Below, piece after piece: positions 35,097 to 43,480 of a stretch of 64,000 bases of DNA. The stretch is taken from NCBI RefSeq assembly GCF_010550245.1, contig NZ_JAAGLU010000007.1, positions 1-64,000 on the forward strand. The letters are read 5' to 3'. Under the pieces are notes generated by a model, which saw nothing but the letters and a program-made list of their open reading frames with translations, ran no database searches and had not been told where the DNA came from. The DNA is from Streptomyces sp. SID12501 (GTDB lineage Bacteria > Actinomycetota > Actinomycetes > Streptomycetales > Streptomycetaceae). Numbering within the stretch: position 1 is the stretch's first letter; each line of letters starts with the position of its first letter. The position numbers were made by a program, and so were the translations under genes.

Positions 35097-35997
35097 TGTC
35101 CTTCGTCGTGAAGCGGGCCCAGGCCGCCGCGCCGAACACCGCCGCGTACAGGGCCTGGATGCCGAGGTTCTTCACCAGGTCGTCCCAGTAGACCGGTTCG
35201 CGCATCAGGTCGGCGAAGGACAGCCAGTAGTGGGAGAAGAAGTACGGCTGGAGCACGTGCAGTTGGGGGATCTGGTCGAGGATCTGGACGGTGATGAGCA
35301 GCCCGACGGTCGTCGCCATCGCCGCGATGCCACTGCTCGTCAGGGTGGAGATGAACAGGCCGAGCGCCGCCACGCCGATCAGTGACCCGGCGACGACCAG
35401 CGCGATGAGCAGCGCCCGCCCGAGGCCCTCCGTGAAGCTGATGCTCGTACCGGAGATCGTCATCAGGTCGCCGAGCGGGAAGAGGAACGCGCCGACAGTG
35501 AGCGCCGATATCGCCACCACCAGCGTCGCCACCAGGCAGAACGTCAGCGTGGTCGCGTACTTGGTGAGGAGCAGGCGGGTGCGGCCGGCCGGGGCGACCA
35601 GCAGATAGCGGAGCGTGCCCGCGCTCGACTCGCCGGCGATCGCGTCGCCCGCGATGACGCCGATGGCCATCGGGAGGAAGAAGGGGAGGGTCGCGGCCAG
35701 CGCCGTGAACACCAGGAACAGACCGTTGTTGCTGATCTGCGAGATGAACGCGGGGCCGCCTCCGGCGGGGCCGGCCGAGGAACCGTCGCCTGTCTCGATC
35801 TTGACCGCTATGCCGACGAGGATCGGTACCGCCGCCAGTACGCCGAGCAGGGCGAGGGTGCGCCAGCGACGGAACGTGGTGAGAAGTTCGTTGCGGAAGA
35901 GAGTGCCGAGGAAGGTCGTTCGGTGGCTGACGCTTGGTTGTGGCTTGTCGCGCAGTTCCCCGCGCCCCTTGGGGGCGCTCGTCTCAGCCCGCGACAT
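35086..35997 (-). CDS. ABC-2 type transporter permease
   Basis: A 303-residue membrane protein with about six hydrophobic segments, one near residues 48-66 and the others from about 90 on. The pattern AIAGESSAGTLRYLLVAPAGRTRLLLTKY is the conserved cytoplasmic coupling region of ABC-2 exporters. It overlaps the ATPase gene by 14 bases, so both form one exporter. The cargo is unknown. Confidence 0.88.
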   Translation of the reverse strand: MSRAETSAPKGRGELRDKPQPSVSHRTTFLGTLFRNELLTTFRRWRTLALLGVLAAVPILVGIAVKIETGDGSSAGPAGGGPAFISQISNNGLFLVFTALAATLPFFLPMAIGVIAGDAIAGESSAGTLRYLLVAPAGRTRLLLTKYATTLTFCLVATLVVAISALTVGAFLFPLGDLMTISGTSISFTEGLGRALLIALVVAGSLIGVAALGLFISTLTSSGIAAMATTVGLLITVQILDQIPQLHVLQPYFFSHYWLSFADLMREPVYWDDLVKNLGIQALYAAVFGAAAWARFTTKDITA

Positions 35998-36988
35998 CGA
36001 AGCCCTCTCCCGTCAGCGCCACGAACGCGTCCTCCAGGGAGGCCCGTTCGACGCCGAAGCCCCGGACGCGCACTCCCGCGTCGACCAACGCGGCGTTCAG
36101 ATCGGCCAGTTCACGGTCGCCTTCCGGCACCTCACCGGTCACCCGGTCCCGGTCCTCGGTCACGACCACGTCGCCTACGCCCTGTTCCTTGAGCACGCGG
36201 GCCGCGTCCGCCGCGTCGGGCGTCGTCACGACCAGCCTGCCGCGGGCTCCGGCGGCCAACTCGGCGACCGGGCCCTGGGTGATCAGCCGTCCCTGCGCCA
36301 TCACGGCCGCGTGCGAACAGACCTGTTCGATCTCGTCGAGAAGGTGGGAGGAAAGGAAGACAGTCGTGCCGTCCAATGCCAACTCCCGGACCAGGGAACG
36401 GATTTCGCGCATCCCCTGTGGATCGAGCCCGTTGGTCGGCTCGTCGAGGACGAGCAGTCGGCGGGGCTGGAGCAGCGCCGCCGCGAGGCCGAGCCGTTGT
36501 TTCATGCCCAGCGAGTACGCCTTCGCCTTCTTGCCTGCGGCGGCCGTCAGGCCCACCCGGTCCAGCGCCGTCGCGACGCGTGTACGCCGGGTGCGTGGAT
36601 CGGCGGTCGGGTCGGCGGCGTCGTACCGTGCGAGGTTGTCGCGGCCCGAGAGGAACCCGTACAGCGCAGGCCCCTCGATGAGCGCGCCGACGTGGGGCAG
36701 GACGGCGCGGGTGGCGCGGGGCATCGGCCGCCCCAGCACCCGCGCCGTGCCCGACGTCGGATCGATCAGGCCCATCAGCATGCGGATGGTCGTCGTCTTG
36801 CCGGAGCCGTTGGGCCCGAGGAAACCGAAGACGCTGCCCGCCGGGACGGTGAGGTCGAGACCGTCGACGGCGAGCTGTCCCCCGCGGTAGCGCTTGGTGA
36901 GGGCGCGGGTGACGATGACCGCGTCGTCGTCATCCCGGTCCACCTTCTGCGGCTCCGTGGCGGACGGTTCCTCCATGGGCTCCTTCAA
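35984..36988 (-). CDS. ABC transporter ATP-binding protein
   Basis: A 334-residue ATPase. Walker A GPNGSGKTT lies at about residues 58-66, the signature YSLGMKQRL at about 158-166, Walker B LLVLDEP at about 178-184, and the switch His in SSHLLDE follows. The C-terminal about 90 residues form the extra domain seen in ABC-2 exporter ATPases (BcrA/NodI-like). A second possible start is Met5. It is downstream of the LolA-like gene on the same strand with a 34-base gap, so the three genes probably form an operon. Confidence 0.9.
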   Translation of the reverse strand: MKEPMEEPSATEPQKVDRDDDDAVIVTRALTKRYRGGQLAVDGLDLTVPAGSVFGFLGPNGSGKTTTIRMLMGLIDPTSGTARVLGRPMPRATRAVLPHVGALIEGPALYGFLSGRDNLARYDAADPTADPRTRRTRVATALDRVGLTAAAGKKAKAYSLGMKQRLGLAAALLQPRRLLVLDEPTNGLDPQGMREIRSLVRELALDGTTVFLSSHLLDEIEQVCSHAAVMAQGRLITQGPVAELAAGARGRLVVTTPDAADAARVLKEQGVGDVVVTEDRDRVTGEVPEGDRELADLNAALVDAGVRVRGFGVERASLEDAFVALTGEGFDVAG

Positions 36989-37022
36989 TCGTCATGCGTG
37001 TACGACGGTTCCCGTACGGGAG

Positions 37023-38363
37023 TCACTCGGCCGCGTTGGCCGCCTTGACCAGTGCGTCCTTCGTGACGGCGCCGACGTAGAGCTTGCCGTCGTCCGTCAT
37101 CAGGGCGTTGATCAGGCGGGTCTTGTAGACCGTGCCGGAGCCGAAGTCGCCCGAGACCTTGTCACCGAAGGAGTCCAGGAACCCGCCGAACGCACCGGCC
37201 TCGGACGAGCTGTCGGCCGACGGCAGACCGCCGCCCTCGGTCCCCGAGTCGAACACGGCGATGGAGTTCCAGCCCTCGCCGATGACCTTGCCGCCATCGC
37301 CTTCGAGCCCGTCCGGCGCACCCTCGTGGCCTTCGAACCCCTTGAGGTCCTCATCCAGCTTCTTGTCGAGCTTCCCGTCGAACTTCCTGTCGAAGTCCGC
37401 CCCGCCCTTGGCAACATCGTGCGGGACCTCCGCCGCGCCCTCCTCGGTGACCTTCGTCCCCTTGGGCGGGGTGAAGTCGAAGGTCGAGGCGGCGGGCTTG
37501 CCGAAGTCGACGTCGACGAAGCCGGCGTCCACGACGGCGGCACCGCCGCTCGCCGGGGTGAGCGTGAACTTCAGGGGCGTCCCGGTCTTCGAGTCGACAG
37601 CGATACTGATCGCCCCGACCGTGGACCCGGCCGCCTTCGGCTTGATGACCAGCTTGTACGCGTCACGGCCGGCGACCTGAGCGGTGCCGTCGACGGTCAC
37701 GGAGGTCGTGTCGTCGACCGCCTTCAGTGCCTCCTCGGCGAGCTGGCCGGGCGTGGCGGTCGTGTCGTCGCCGGGCAGGATCCGGTCCTTGCCCTTGCTC
37801 TTGTCCTTGCCGCTCTCGGAGGCGGGGGCCGTCGCGTGGTAGGCCTCGTTCGACGCGCTGTCGTACGCCCACACCTCGTCGCCGTTGTGGATGACGCTGT
37901 ACTCGGCGGCCTTCTCCAGCAACGACAGCTTCTGCTTGTCGGGGCCGTCGACGGCGACCCGCACCGTGTGCGTGCCGGTGGCCAGCTCCAGGAGCTTGGC
38001 GCTCGGATCGGCGGCCGACCCCGAGCCGTCGGAGCCCCCGCCGAGTCCGCCGGACAGGAGTCCGCTCTCCAGACCGCCGAGGTCGGGCAGCCCCAGATCC
38101 GTACTGATCTTCACCGTGCCGGACAGTTGCTGTACGTCCGACGCCGCGATCTTCTCGATGAGTTCCTTCGCGCTGATCTTCGGCAGATCGGGGTCACCGG
38201 AGCCGGCGAACGCCGGTACCAGCCCGATCGTCGCGACCGTCAGACCGATCACCACGGCCGGGGCGGCGTACCGCGCGGCCTTGCGGCGCCGGGACGGCAC
38301 GTCCTCGGCCTCGATCTCGGCCTCGATCCGGTTCCCGGCCTTGGCCTCTTCGTACGGTGCCAT
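37023..38363 (-). CDS. Membrane-anchored LolA-like lipoprotein-carrier protein
   Basis: A 446-residue protein. A short basic cytoplasmic part (about 1-32) precedes one membrane segment (about 33-53). The extracellular part starts with a LolA-type domain (ISAKELIEKIAASDVQQLSGTVKI) that normally binds lipid chains. An inserted stretch near residues 290-370 is rich in Asp, Gly and Lys. Actinobacteria have such proteins without an outer membrane, and their role is unsettled. The ATG at 38363 follows GGAGGTAAG. Location upstream of an ABC exporter suggests a joint task in moving a lipophilic substrate. Confidence 0.82.
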   Translation of the reverse strand: MAPYEEAKAGNRIEAEIEAEDVPSRRRKAARYAAPAVVIGLTVATIGLVPAFAGSGDPDLPKISAKELIEKIAASDVQQLSGTVKISTDLGLPDLGGLESGLLSGGLGGGSDGSGSAADPSAKLLELATGTHTVRVAVDGPDKQKLSLLEKAAEYSVIHNGDEVWAYDSASNEAYHATAPASESGKDKSKGKDRILPGDDTTATPGQLAEEALKAVDDTTSVTVDGTAQVAGRDAYKLVIKPKAAGSTVGAISIAVDSKTGTPLKFTLTPASGGAAVVDAGFVDVDFGKPAASTFDFTPPKGTKVTEEGAAEVPHDVAKGGADFDRKFDGKLDKKLDEDLKGFEGHEGAPDGLEGDGGKVIGEGWNSIAVFDSGTEGGGLPSADSSSEAGAFGGFLDSFGDKVSGDFGSGTVYKTRLINALMTDDGKLYVGAVTKDALVKAANAAE

Positions 38364-38645
38364 GTGTGCCTTACCTCCGTCGTCGGCGGCGGCTGTCCGT
38401 CCCACACTGTCCACCCCGAGCCGCCATTCTCACCCGAACCGGTGAGGAGTGGTGGTTTCCATCTCACCAAATCGGCGAGGGGGAATCGTCAGACCTTGGG
38501 CTCAACTCCGTGTACTGCTACGGGATGACATGAGGAGCCGAAACCTCCCCTGACCCGTAGGGGTCACCGCATCCAGCGCCGGTCGGCACCATCCAGCCCG
38601 TCCGGGGTCCCCCCTCTGGGGGAGGGCTGGGCGAGGGCGACCCCA

Positions 38646-39656
38646 TCACCCGGCCCGATGCACCACCGCATCGCACATCTCCCGCAACGCGGCCTTCGCA
38701 TCGCACTCCACCAACGGCGCCAGCGCGGCCCGCGCCTCCTCCGCATACCGCACCGTGTCCCGCCGAGCCTGCTCCAACGCCGGATGCGCCCGCAGCCGAG
38801 CCAACGCCTCCGCGTGCCGGGCGTCGTCACTCAGGTCGGAGTCCAGCAGCTCGCACAACGCGACATCCTCGGCCAGCCCCAGCCGGGCCACCCGCTCCCG
38901 CAGCCGCAGCACGGGCATCGTGGGAATGCCCTCCCGCAGATCGGTCCCCGGCGTCTTCCCCGACTCGTGCGAGTCGGACGCGATGTCCAGCACGTCGTCG
39001 GCGAGCTGGAAGGCGACCCCGAGGCGCTCCCCGTACTGGGTGAGCACGTCCACGACACTGTCGTCGGCCCCGGACATCATCGCCCCGAACCGGCAGGCCA
39101 CGGCCACCAGCGACCCGGTCTTCCCGCCCAGCACGTCCAGATAGTGCTCGACGGGATCCCGCCCGTCCGTCGGCCCGGCCGTCTCCAGGATCTGCCCGGT
39201 CACCAGCCGCTCGAACGCCTCCGCCTGTACCCGGACCGCCTCGGGCCCGAGGTCGGCAAGGATGTGCGAGGCGCGCGCGAACAGGAAGTCCCCGGTGAGG
39301 ACCGCGACGGAGTTGCCCCAGCGCGTGTTGGCGCTGGGCACCCCGCGCCGCACCTCGGCCTCGTCCATGACGTCGTCGTGATACAGCGTCGCGAGGTGGG
39401 TCAGCTCCACCACCACCGCGGACGGCACGATCCCCGGCGCGTGCCGGTCCCCGAACTGCGCCGCGAGCATCACGAGCAGTGGCCGGAACCGCTTCCCGCC
39501 GGCTCGTACGAGATGCTGCGCGGCCTCCGTGATGAAGGGGACCTCGCTCTTGGTGGCTTCGAGCAACCCTTCCTCGACAGCCGCCAATCCGGCCTGGACA
39601 TCGGCTTCGAGAGCCTGGTCCCGCACGCTCAGCCCGAACGGCCCGACGACGGTCAC
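38646..39656 (-). CDS. Long-chain polyprenyl diphosphate synthase
   Basis: A 336-residue trans-prenyltransferase. The two aspartate-rich motifs are present: DDVMD (residues 94-98) and DDVLD (220-224), with GGKRFRP near 53-59. The residues before the first motif are small (THLATLYHDD, no large aromatic directly ahead), which favours long chains such as the menaquinone side chain. In Streptomyces this gene commonly lies near the nuo operon, fitting supply of the quinone for both complexes. The start is a GTG at 39656. Confidence 0.9.
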   Translation of the reverse strand: MTVVGPFGLSVRDQALEADVQAGLAAVEEGLLEATKSEVPFITEAAQHLVRAGGKRFRPLLVMLAAQFGDRHAPGIVPSAVVVELTHLATLYHDDVMDEAEVRRGVPSANTRWGNSVAVLTGDFLFARASHILADLGPEAVRVQAEAFERLVTGQILETAGPTDGRDPVEHYLDVLGGKTGSLVAVACRFGAMMSGADDSVVDVLTQYGERLGVAFQLADDVLDIASDSHESGKTPGTDLREGIPTMPVLRLRERVARLGLAEDVALCELLDSDLSDDARHAEALARLRAHPALEQARRDTVRYAEEARAALAPLVECDAKAALREMCDAVVHRAG

Positions 39657-40236
39657 GAGGGATCTCCTGTCTGCTGGTGTCTACTGGCGGTCACACGGTG
39701 TGTCGATAGATCGCTGCCATCACTCAAGTCAGCGTATCCGGTCATGTTTCGATCACCGCGAGCGCCCGCCCGTCCAGGCCAGGCGGTATCGGATCACGAC
39801 CGGAATGTTTTTGATCAGTCCAAAGCATGGACATTTATAAACATCCCGCATCCGGCGAGTGAGCCCACACGCGCATACATCACCTCATCCCCGCCCTTCG
39901 CCGCGGCCGTCACCGAGACAACGTCGCGCATCGCGCAAGAGGTTCCATTCTCACAACGGACATGAACATCCATTAATCCCTAAAAACCGCAAAATGCCTG
40001 CTCATGCAACTCGCATCACGACTACCCCCACTCCGTGATTCGAGTCACGCCCACAAACAACCCCCCATCACCCTCACTCCACAAACTCCCCATTCACAAA
40101 AGGCAAGTTGCCCTCCACCCACTCTTCACCGCCTGACCGTTTTATCCCTAATAGGCGCCCCAAATGGGCAAGTCCTGCATTTCCGCCCCTTGTTCCATCC
40201 GTGTGCTCTCGCATACGTTTCGCGCCACGCCGGGCG
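39657..40236. other. 580-base non-coding stretch, AT-richer than the surroundings
   Basis: No convincing gene is seen on either strand. The sequence is clearly less GC-rich than its neighbours (for example GGACATTTATAAACATCCC near 39833) and should contain the promoter of the GTG-started polyprenyl synthase gene on the minus strand. Near its right end it should contain the promoter of the riboswitch-controlled transglycosylase gene on the plus strand. I found no repeat array or tRNA here. Confidence 0.5.
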
Positions 40237-40445
40237 GACCGCCGAATCCTGCCACCGCCCGCAGAGCAGACGACCCACCCACCCACACATGACTCACGCA
40301 GGCAGGAGCGGGGGACCCAGGTAAGCCGCCGGTCCGGACATTCACGCCGGAGCGGCTAGGGGTGAAGCCGTGCGCCGACAGCGCGCCCGGCCGGGCATCT
40401 CCCGCCCGAACCCGACAGCTCACCTCGCAGGCGCCGGAGAGGACC
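40237..40445 (+). ncRNA. c-di-AMP riboswitch (ydaO-yuaA class)
   Basis: The leader of the transglycosylase gene carries the sequence marks of the ydaO class in order: GCCGAATCCTGCC (40241), GGCAGGAGCGGGGGACCCA (about 40302-40320), GGGGTGAAGCCG (about 40359) and GGGCATCTCCCGCCCGAACC with CAGCTCACC (about 40394-40425). Known: in Streptomyces this riboswitch precedes genes for cell-wall-cleaving enzymes such as Rpf and SLT proteins and turns them off when c-di-AMP is high. The terminal GCAGGCGCCGGAGAGGA lies next to the ribosome site. Confidence 0.92.
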
Positions 40446-40449
40446 CACC

Positions 40450-40941
40450 ATGCCCGTACGAGGCCGGCACCACCGCGCGAGAACCCCTCGCCGCCCGCTC
40501 GCGCTCACACGCACACTCGCCATCACCACAACGGCCGCCGCAGCCCTGGCCATCCCCTTCCTGACCGCGACGACGGCATCAGCCGCAACGTCGGCGACGT
40601 CATCGACGACGACGTACTACGCGAACAACCTGGACGGCTGGATCCGCGAATCGCTCGACATCATGGCGCAGAACGGAATCCCCGGAACGTACGACGGCAT
40701 CTACCGCAACGTCATCCGCGAGTCGTCGGGCAACCCGTACGCCATCAACAACTGGGACTCGAACGCGGCAGCCGGCACCCCCTCCAAGGGCCTCCTCCAG
40801 GTCATCGACCCGACCTTCGCCGCGTACCACGTCGCCGGCACCGCGTACGACCCCTACGACCCGATCGCGAACATCACCGCGGCCTGCAACTACGCGGCGG
40901 CGCGGTACGGGTCGATAGACAACGTGTTCGGGGCCTACTAG
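40450..40941 (+). CDS. Secreted lytic transglycosylase (SLT domain)
   Basis: A 163-residue exported wall hydrolase. The signal peptide covers about residues 1-46 (basic start, hydrophobic core, ASA end). The SLT domain has the catalytic Glu91 in NVIRESSGNPYAIN, then GTPSKGLLQVIDPTF and NITAACNYAAARYG. It cleaves the glycan strands of peptidoglycan during growth or germination. The riboswitch directly upstream links its level to c-di-AMP, the envelope and osmotic messenger. Confidence 0.93.
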   Translation: MPVRGRHHRARTPRRPLALTRTLAITTTAAAALAIPFLTATTASAATSATSSTTTYYANNLDGWIRESLDIMAQNGIPGTYDGIYRNVIRESSGNPYAINNWDSNAAAGTPSKGLLQVIDPTFAAYHVAGTAYDPYDPIANITAACNYAAARYGSIDNVFGAY

Positions 40942-40992
40942 GCGGACCCGGGTCGCGGTACACAGCCCGGGTCGGTAAGCGGCCCGGGTCTC

Positions 40993-41814
40993 CTACCGGC
41001 CCGGCCCGCCCCCGAACAGCCGCTCCAGCACCACCGCGAGCCCGTCGTCCTCGTTCGAGAGGGTGACCTCGTCCGCCACGGCCCTGAGTTCGGGATGGGC
41101 GTTGGCCATGGCGACCCCGTGGGCAGCCCAGTCGAACATCGGGATGTCGTTGGGCATGTCGCCGAAGGCGATGGTGGCGGACGCGGTCAGCCCGAGATAC
41201 TCGGCGGCCAGCGCGAGCCCCGTCGCCTTGGTGATGCCGCATGGCTGGAGTTCGACGGTGCCCGGCCCCGACATGGTGACCGTCGCGAGGGAACCGACCG
41301 CTCCGCGCGCCGCCGACGCCAACTCGTCGTCGGACAGCGACGGATGGCGCAGCAGCACCTTGCTGATGGGTGCGGTCCACAGATCGTCCCGGTGCGGCAC
41401 CCGTACGGCGGGCAGCGTCGGGTGTGGCATCAGGTACCCGGGTTCGATGAGCGTGAGCCCGTCGACACCGTCCTGGTCGACGGCGGCGTACACCTGCCCG
41501 ACCTCGGCCTCGATCTTTCCGAGCGCGGTCTCCGCCAGCTCCTGGTCCAGGGTCACCGACCACAGCAGACGGTCCGCGCCGGCGTCGTACACCTGCGCCC
41601 CCTGCCCGCACACCGCGAGCCCCCCGGCGCCGAGGTCGTCGAGCAGCGGCCGGACTCTCGGAGCCGGCCGTCCGGTCACGACCAGATGACGGGCGCCCGC
41701 GGCCGTGGCACGCGCGAGCGCGGCCCGCGACCGGTCGGAGAGCGTGTCGTCGGCACGCAGGAGCGTTCCGTCCAGGTCCGTGGCGATCAGTGCGTATGCG
41801 GTGGGAGCGGCCAT
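40993..41814 (-). CDS. HAD-superfamily phosphatase, Cof/YidA type
   Basis: A 273-residue phosphatase. Motif I is ATDLDGTLL with nucleophile Asp13 and Asp15; motif II is VVTGR; the Lys of motif III is in GITKATGLAL and motif IV is FGDMPNDIPMF. The cap domain between motifs II and III is the IIB type. These enzymes hydrolyse sugar phosphates or flavin-type phosphates; the substrate is unknown. The ATG at 41814 begins the family homology. It may be expressed alone, as its neighbours lie 249 bases upstream and in the opposite direction. Confidence 0.9.
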   Translation of the reverse strand: MAAPTAYALIATDLDGTLLRADDTLSDRSRAALARATAAGARHLVVTGRPAPRVRPLLDDLGAGGLAVCGQGAQVYDAGADRLLWSVTLDQELAETALGKIEAEVGQVYAAVDQDGVDGLTLIEPGYLMPHPTLPAVRVPHRDDLWTAPISKVLLRHPSLSDDELASAARGAVGSLATVTMSGPGTVELQPCGITKATGLALAAEYLGLTASATIAFGDMPNDIPMFDWAAHGVAMANAHPELRAVADEVTLSNEDDGLAVVLERLFGGGPGR

Positions 41815-42062
41815 GATCCAGAGAATACGGATCGTTCGACCCATCGGTCTCCGTCCGAACCGGACGACGTTCGGTCTCCCGGCAGCAACAGCCCCGGCGC
41901 CTGCCCCGGTTCCGGCCGCAGGCACTGGCACAGGACGACACGAGCAGCCCGACGACGCGATGCGGCGAACCCCTGGTTCACAAGATCGAGCGCGGTACGC
42001 GTTGACCGACCAGGCAGACCAGGCAGACCAGAACCGTGCCCCGCCTCCGCCCCACCCGCGCC

Positions 42063-43421
42063 CTACCCGTGCGCCGCCGCCAGATGCCCCGCCAGCCGCG
42101 GTGACGCGAACTCCGTACCGCACACGAACCGCATCACCGGCCCGTACGAAGCGGCCGCCGGCAACCCCGTGAAGTACAACCCGGGTACGGAGGACACATA
42201 CCCGGTACCGAGCCTCGGCGTCCCCCGGCTCACCGCCAGCTCCGTACGCAGCTCATGCCCGAGGAAGTCCATCGCGGCGATGTCGACGCGGTAGCCGGTC
42301 GCGGCTATGACATGGTCGGCCGACAACTCCCTCGTACGGCCGTCGAGTTCCCGCACGGTCACCACCGGTCGCTCGCCGACGAAGCCCACTCCGCTCCCCG
42401 AACCGTTCGCCTCCGTCACGCCGTTGGCGCCCTTCGCCCCCTTCACGCCCTGCGCCTCGGCCGCCCTCTGGTCCGCCGTGTCCCCCGCAGCCCCCGTGAC
42501 CCCCGCCCGGACTATCCGCGCGACCTCACTCACCTGCACCTTCCCCTCGAACCGGTCGCGCAGCCACCACGCCCCGAGCGGTCCGAGGACCCGGCGGACC
42601 AAGTGGTGGCGGGCCCTGGCCGGGAGGTAGCGGTAGGGGTGCGGGTAGTAGGTGAGGGCCCAGAGCGACCACGCGTTGCCGAACGGCGACTCGGGCCGCA
42701 GCCTCGGTTGCTGCCACGGGGGCGCACCGAAGGCGACGCGACCACTCCCCCGCGACACCACCCGCACCTGCGCCCCCGCCTCCGCCGCCAGCGCCGCCGT
42801 CTCCAGCGCGGACTGGCCCGCGCCCACGACGATCAGCTCACGGCCCGCGAACCGGCCCAGGTCGTGGTGCTGCGAACTGTGGGACACCGGTCCCGTGGGC
42901 GAGGGCCCGTCCGGCGCGGCGTCGGCCAGTTCCGGGGGCAGATACGCGAGCCCGGACAGCCCCGTCGCCACCACGACCGCCCGCGCGGTGAACAACTCGC
43001 CCGAGTCCAGCTTGAGTTCGAAGCCACCACCACTGCCGTGACCGCTCGCGCCATAGCTGCCGGTGCCCTTGTGCCGTCGGTCGACGGACACCACCCGCAC
43101 CCGCTCCAGCTCGGGCACCAGCCGCTGCTGGAACCACTCGCCGTACGCGATGAAGGTCTCCACCGGGATGATGTCCTCGTCCGTGACCAGCCGGGGCACC
43201 CCCGCCGCGTCGCAGTAGTCCGCCAGGGTGTGACCATGCTGCGGGGCATCGATGCTGGAGGCCGCCGGTGTCGACTTCAGCAGCATCCCGGCGGGCATGT
43301 GGTCCCGCCAGCTGACCATGGGCTCGCCGAACACTCTCACCGGGATGCCCCGCGCCCGCAGATGCGCGGCGGTGGACAGACCGAACGGTCCCGCGCCGAT
43401 AACCGCTACCGGATGATTCAC
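42063..43421 (-). CDS. FAD-dependent NAD(P)-binding oxidoreductase, flavin monooxygenase-like
   Basis: A 452-residue flavoprotein. An FAD-binding GxGxxG motif is at the start (VIGAGPFGLSTAA, residues 5-17), a second dinucleotide motif at about residue 205 (VVGAGQSALETAA), and the ATGYRVD motif typical of flavin monooxygenases at about 385. Near residues 345-365 is an insert rich in Gly, Ala and Lys. The GTG at 43421 is preferred since it follows GGGGAGGGAC and keeps the gene 59 bases from the upstream ATP-grasp gene. The pair suggests a small biosynthetic or modification pathway. Confidence 0.82.
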   Translation of the reverse strand: MNHPVAVIGAGPFGLSTAAHLRARGIPVRVFGEPMVSWRDHMPAGMLLKSTPAASSIDAPQHGHTLADYCDAAGVPRLVTDEDIIPVETFIAYGEWFQQRLVPELERVRVVSVDRRHKGTGSYGASGHGSGGGFELKLDSGELFTARAVVVATGLSGLAYLPPELADAAPDGPSPTGPVSHSSQHHDLGRFAGRELIVVGAGQSALETAALAAEAGAQVRVVSRGSGRVAFGAPPWQQPRLRPESPFGNAWSLWALTYYPHPYRYLPARARHHLVRRVLGPLGAWWLRDRFEGKVQVSEVARIVRAGVTGAAGDTADQRAAEAQGVKGAKGANGVTEANGSGSGVGFVGERPVVTVRELDGRTRELSADHVIAATGYRVDIAAMDFLGHELRTELAVSRGTPRLGTGYVSSVPGLYFTGLPAAASYGPVMRFVCGTEFASPRLAGHLAAAHG

Positions 43422-43480
43422 GAAGTCCCTCCCCAGGACGCTGCTTCGCCACTTCGTGCTGCTCTGTTGTTTCCCTGTCG

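Noticed and set aside
38545..38645. Short G/C hairpins after the polyprenyl synthase gene
   Set aside because: Only 5-bp arms around CCCCC-TCT-GGGGG and similar; too weak in this base composition to call a terminator.
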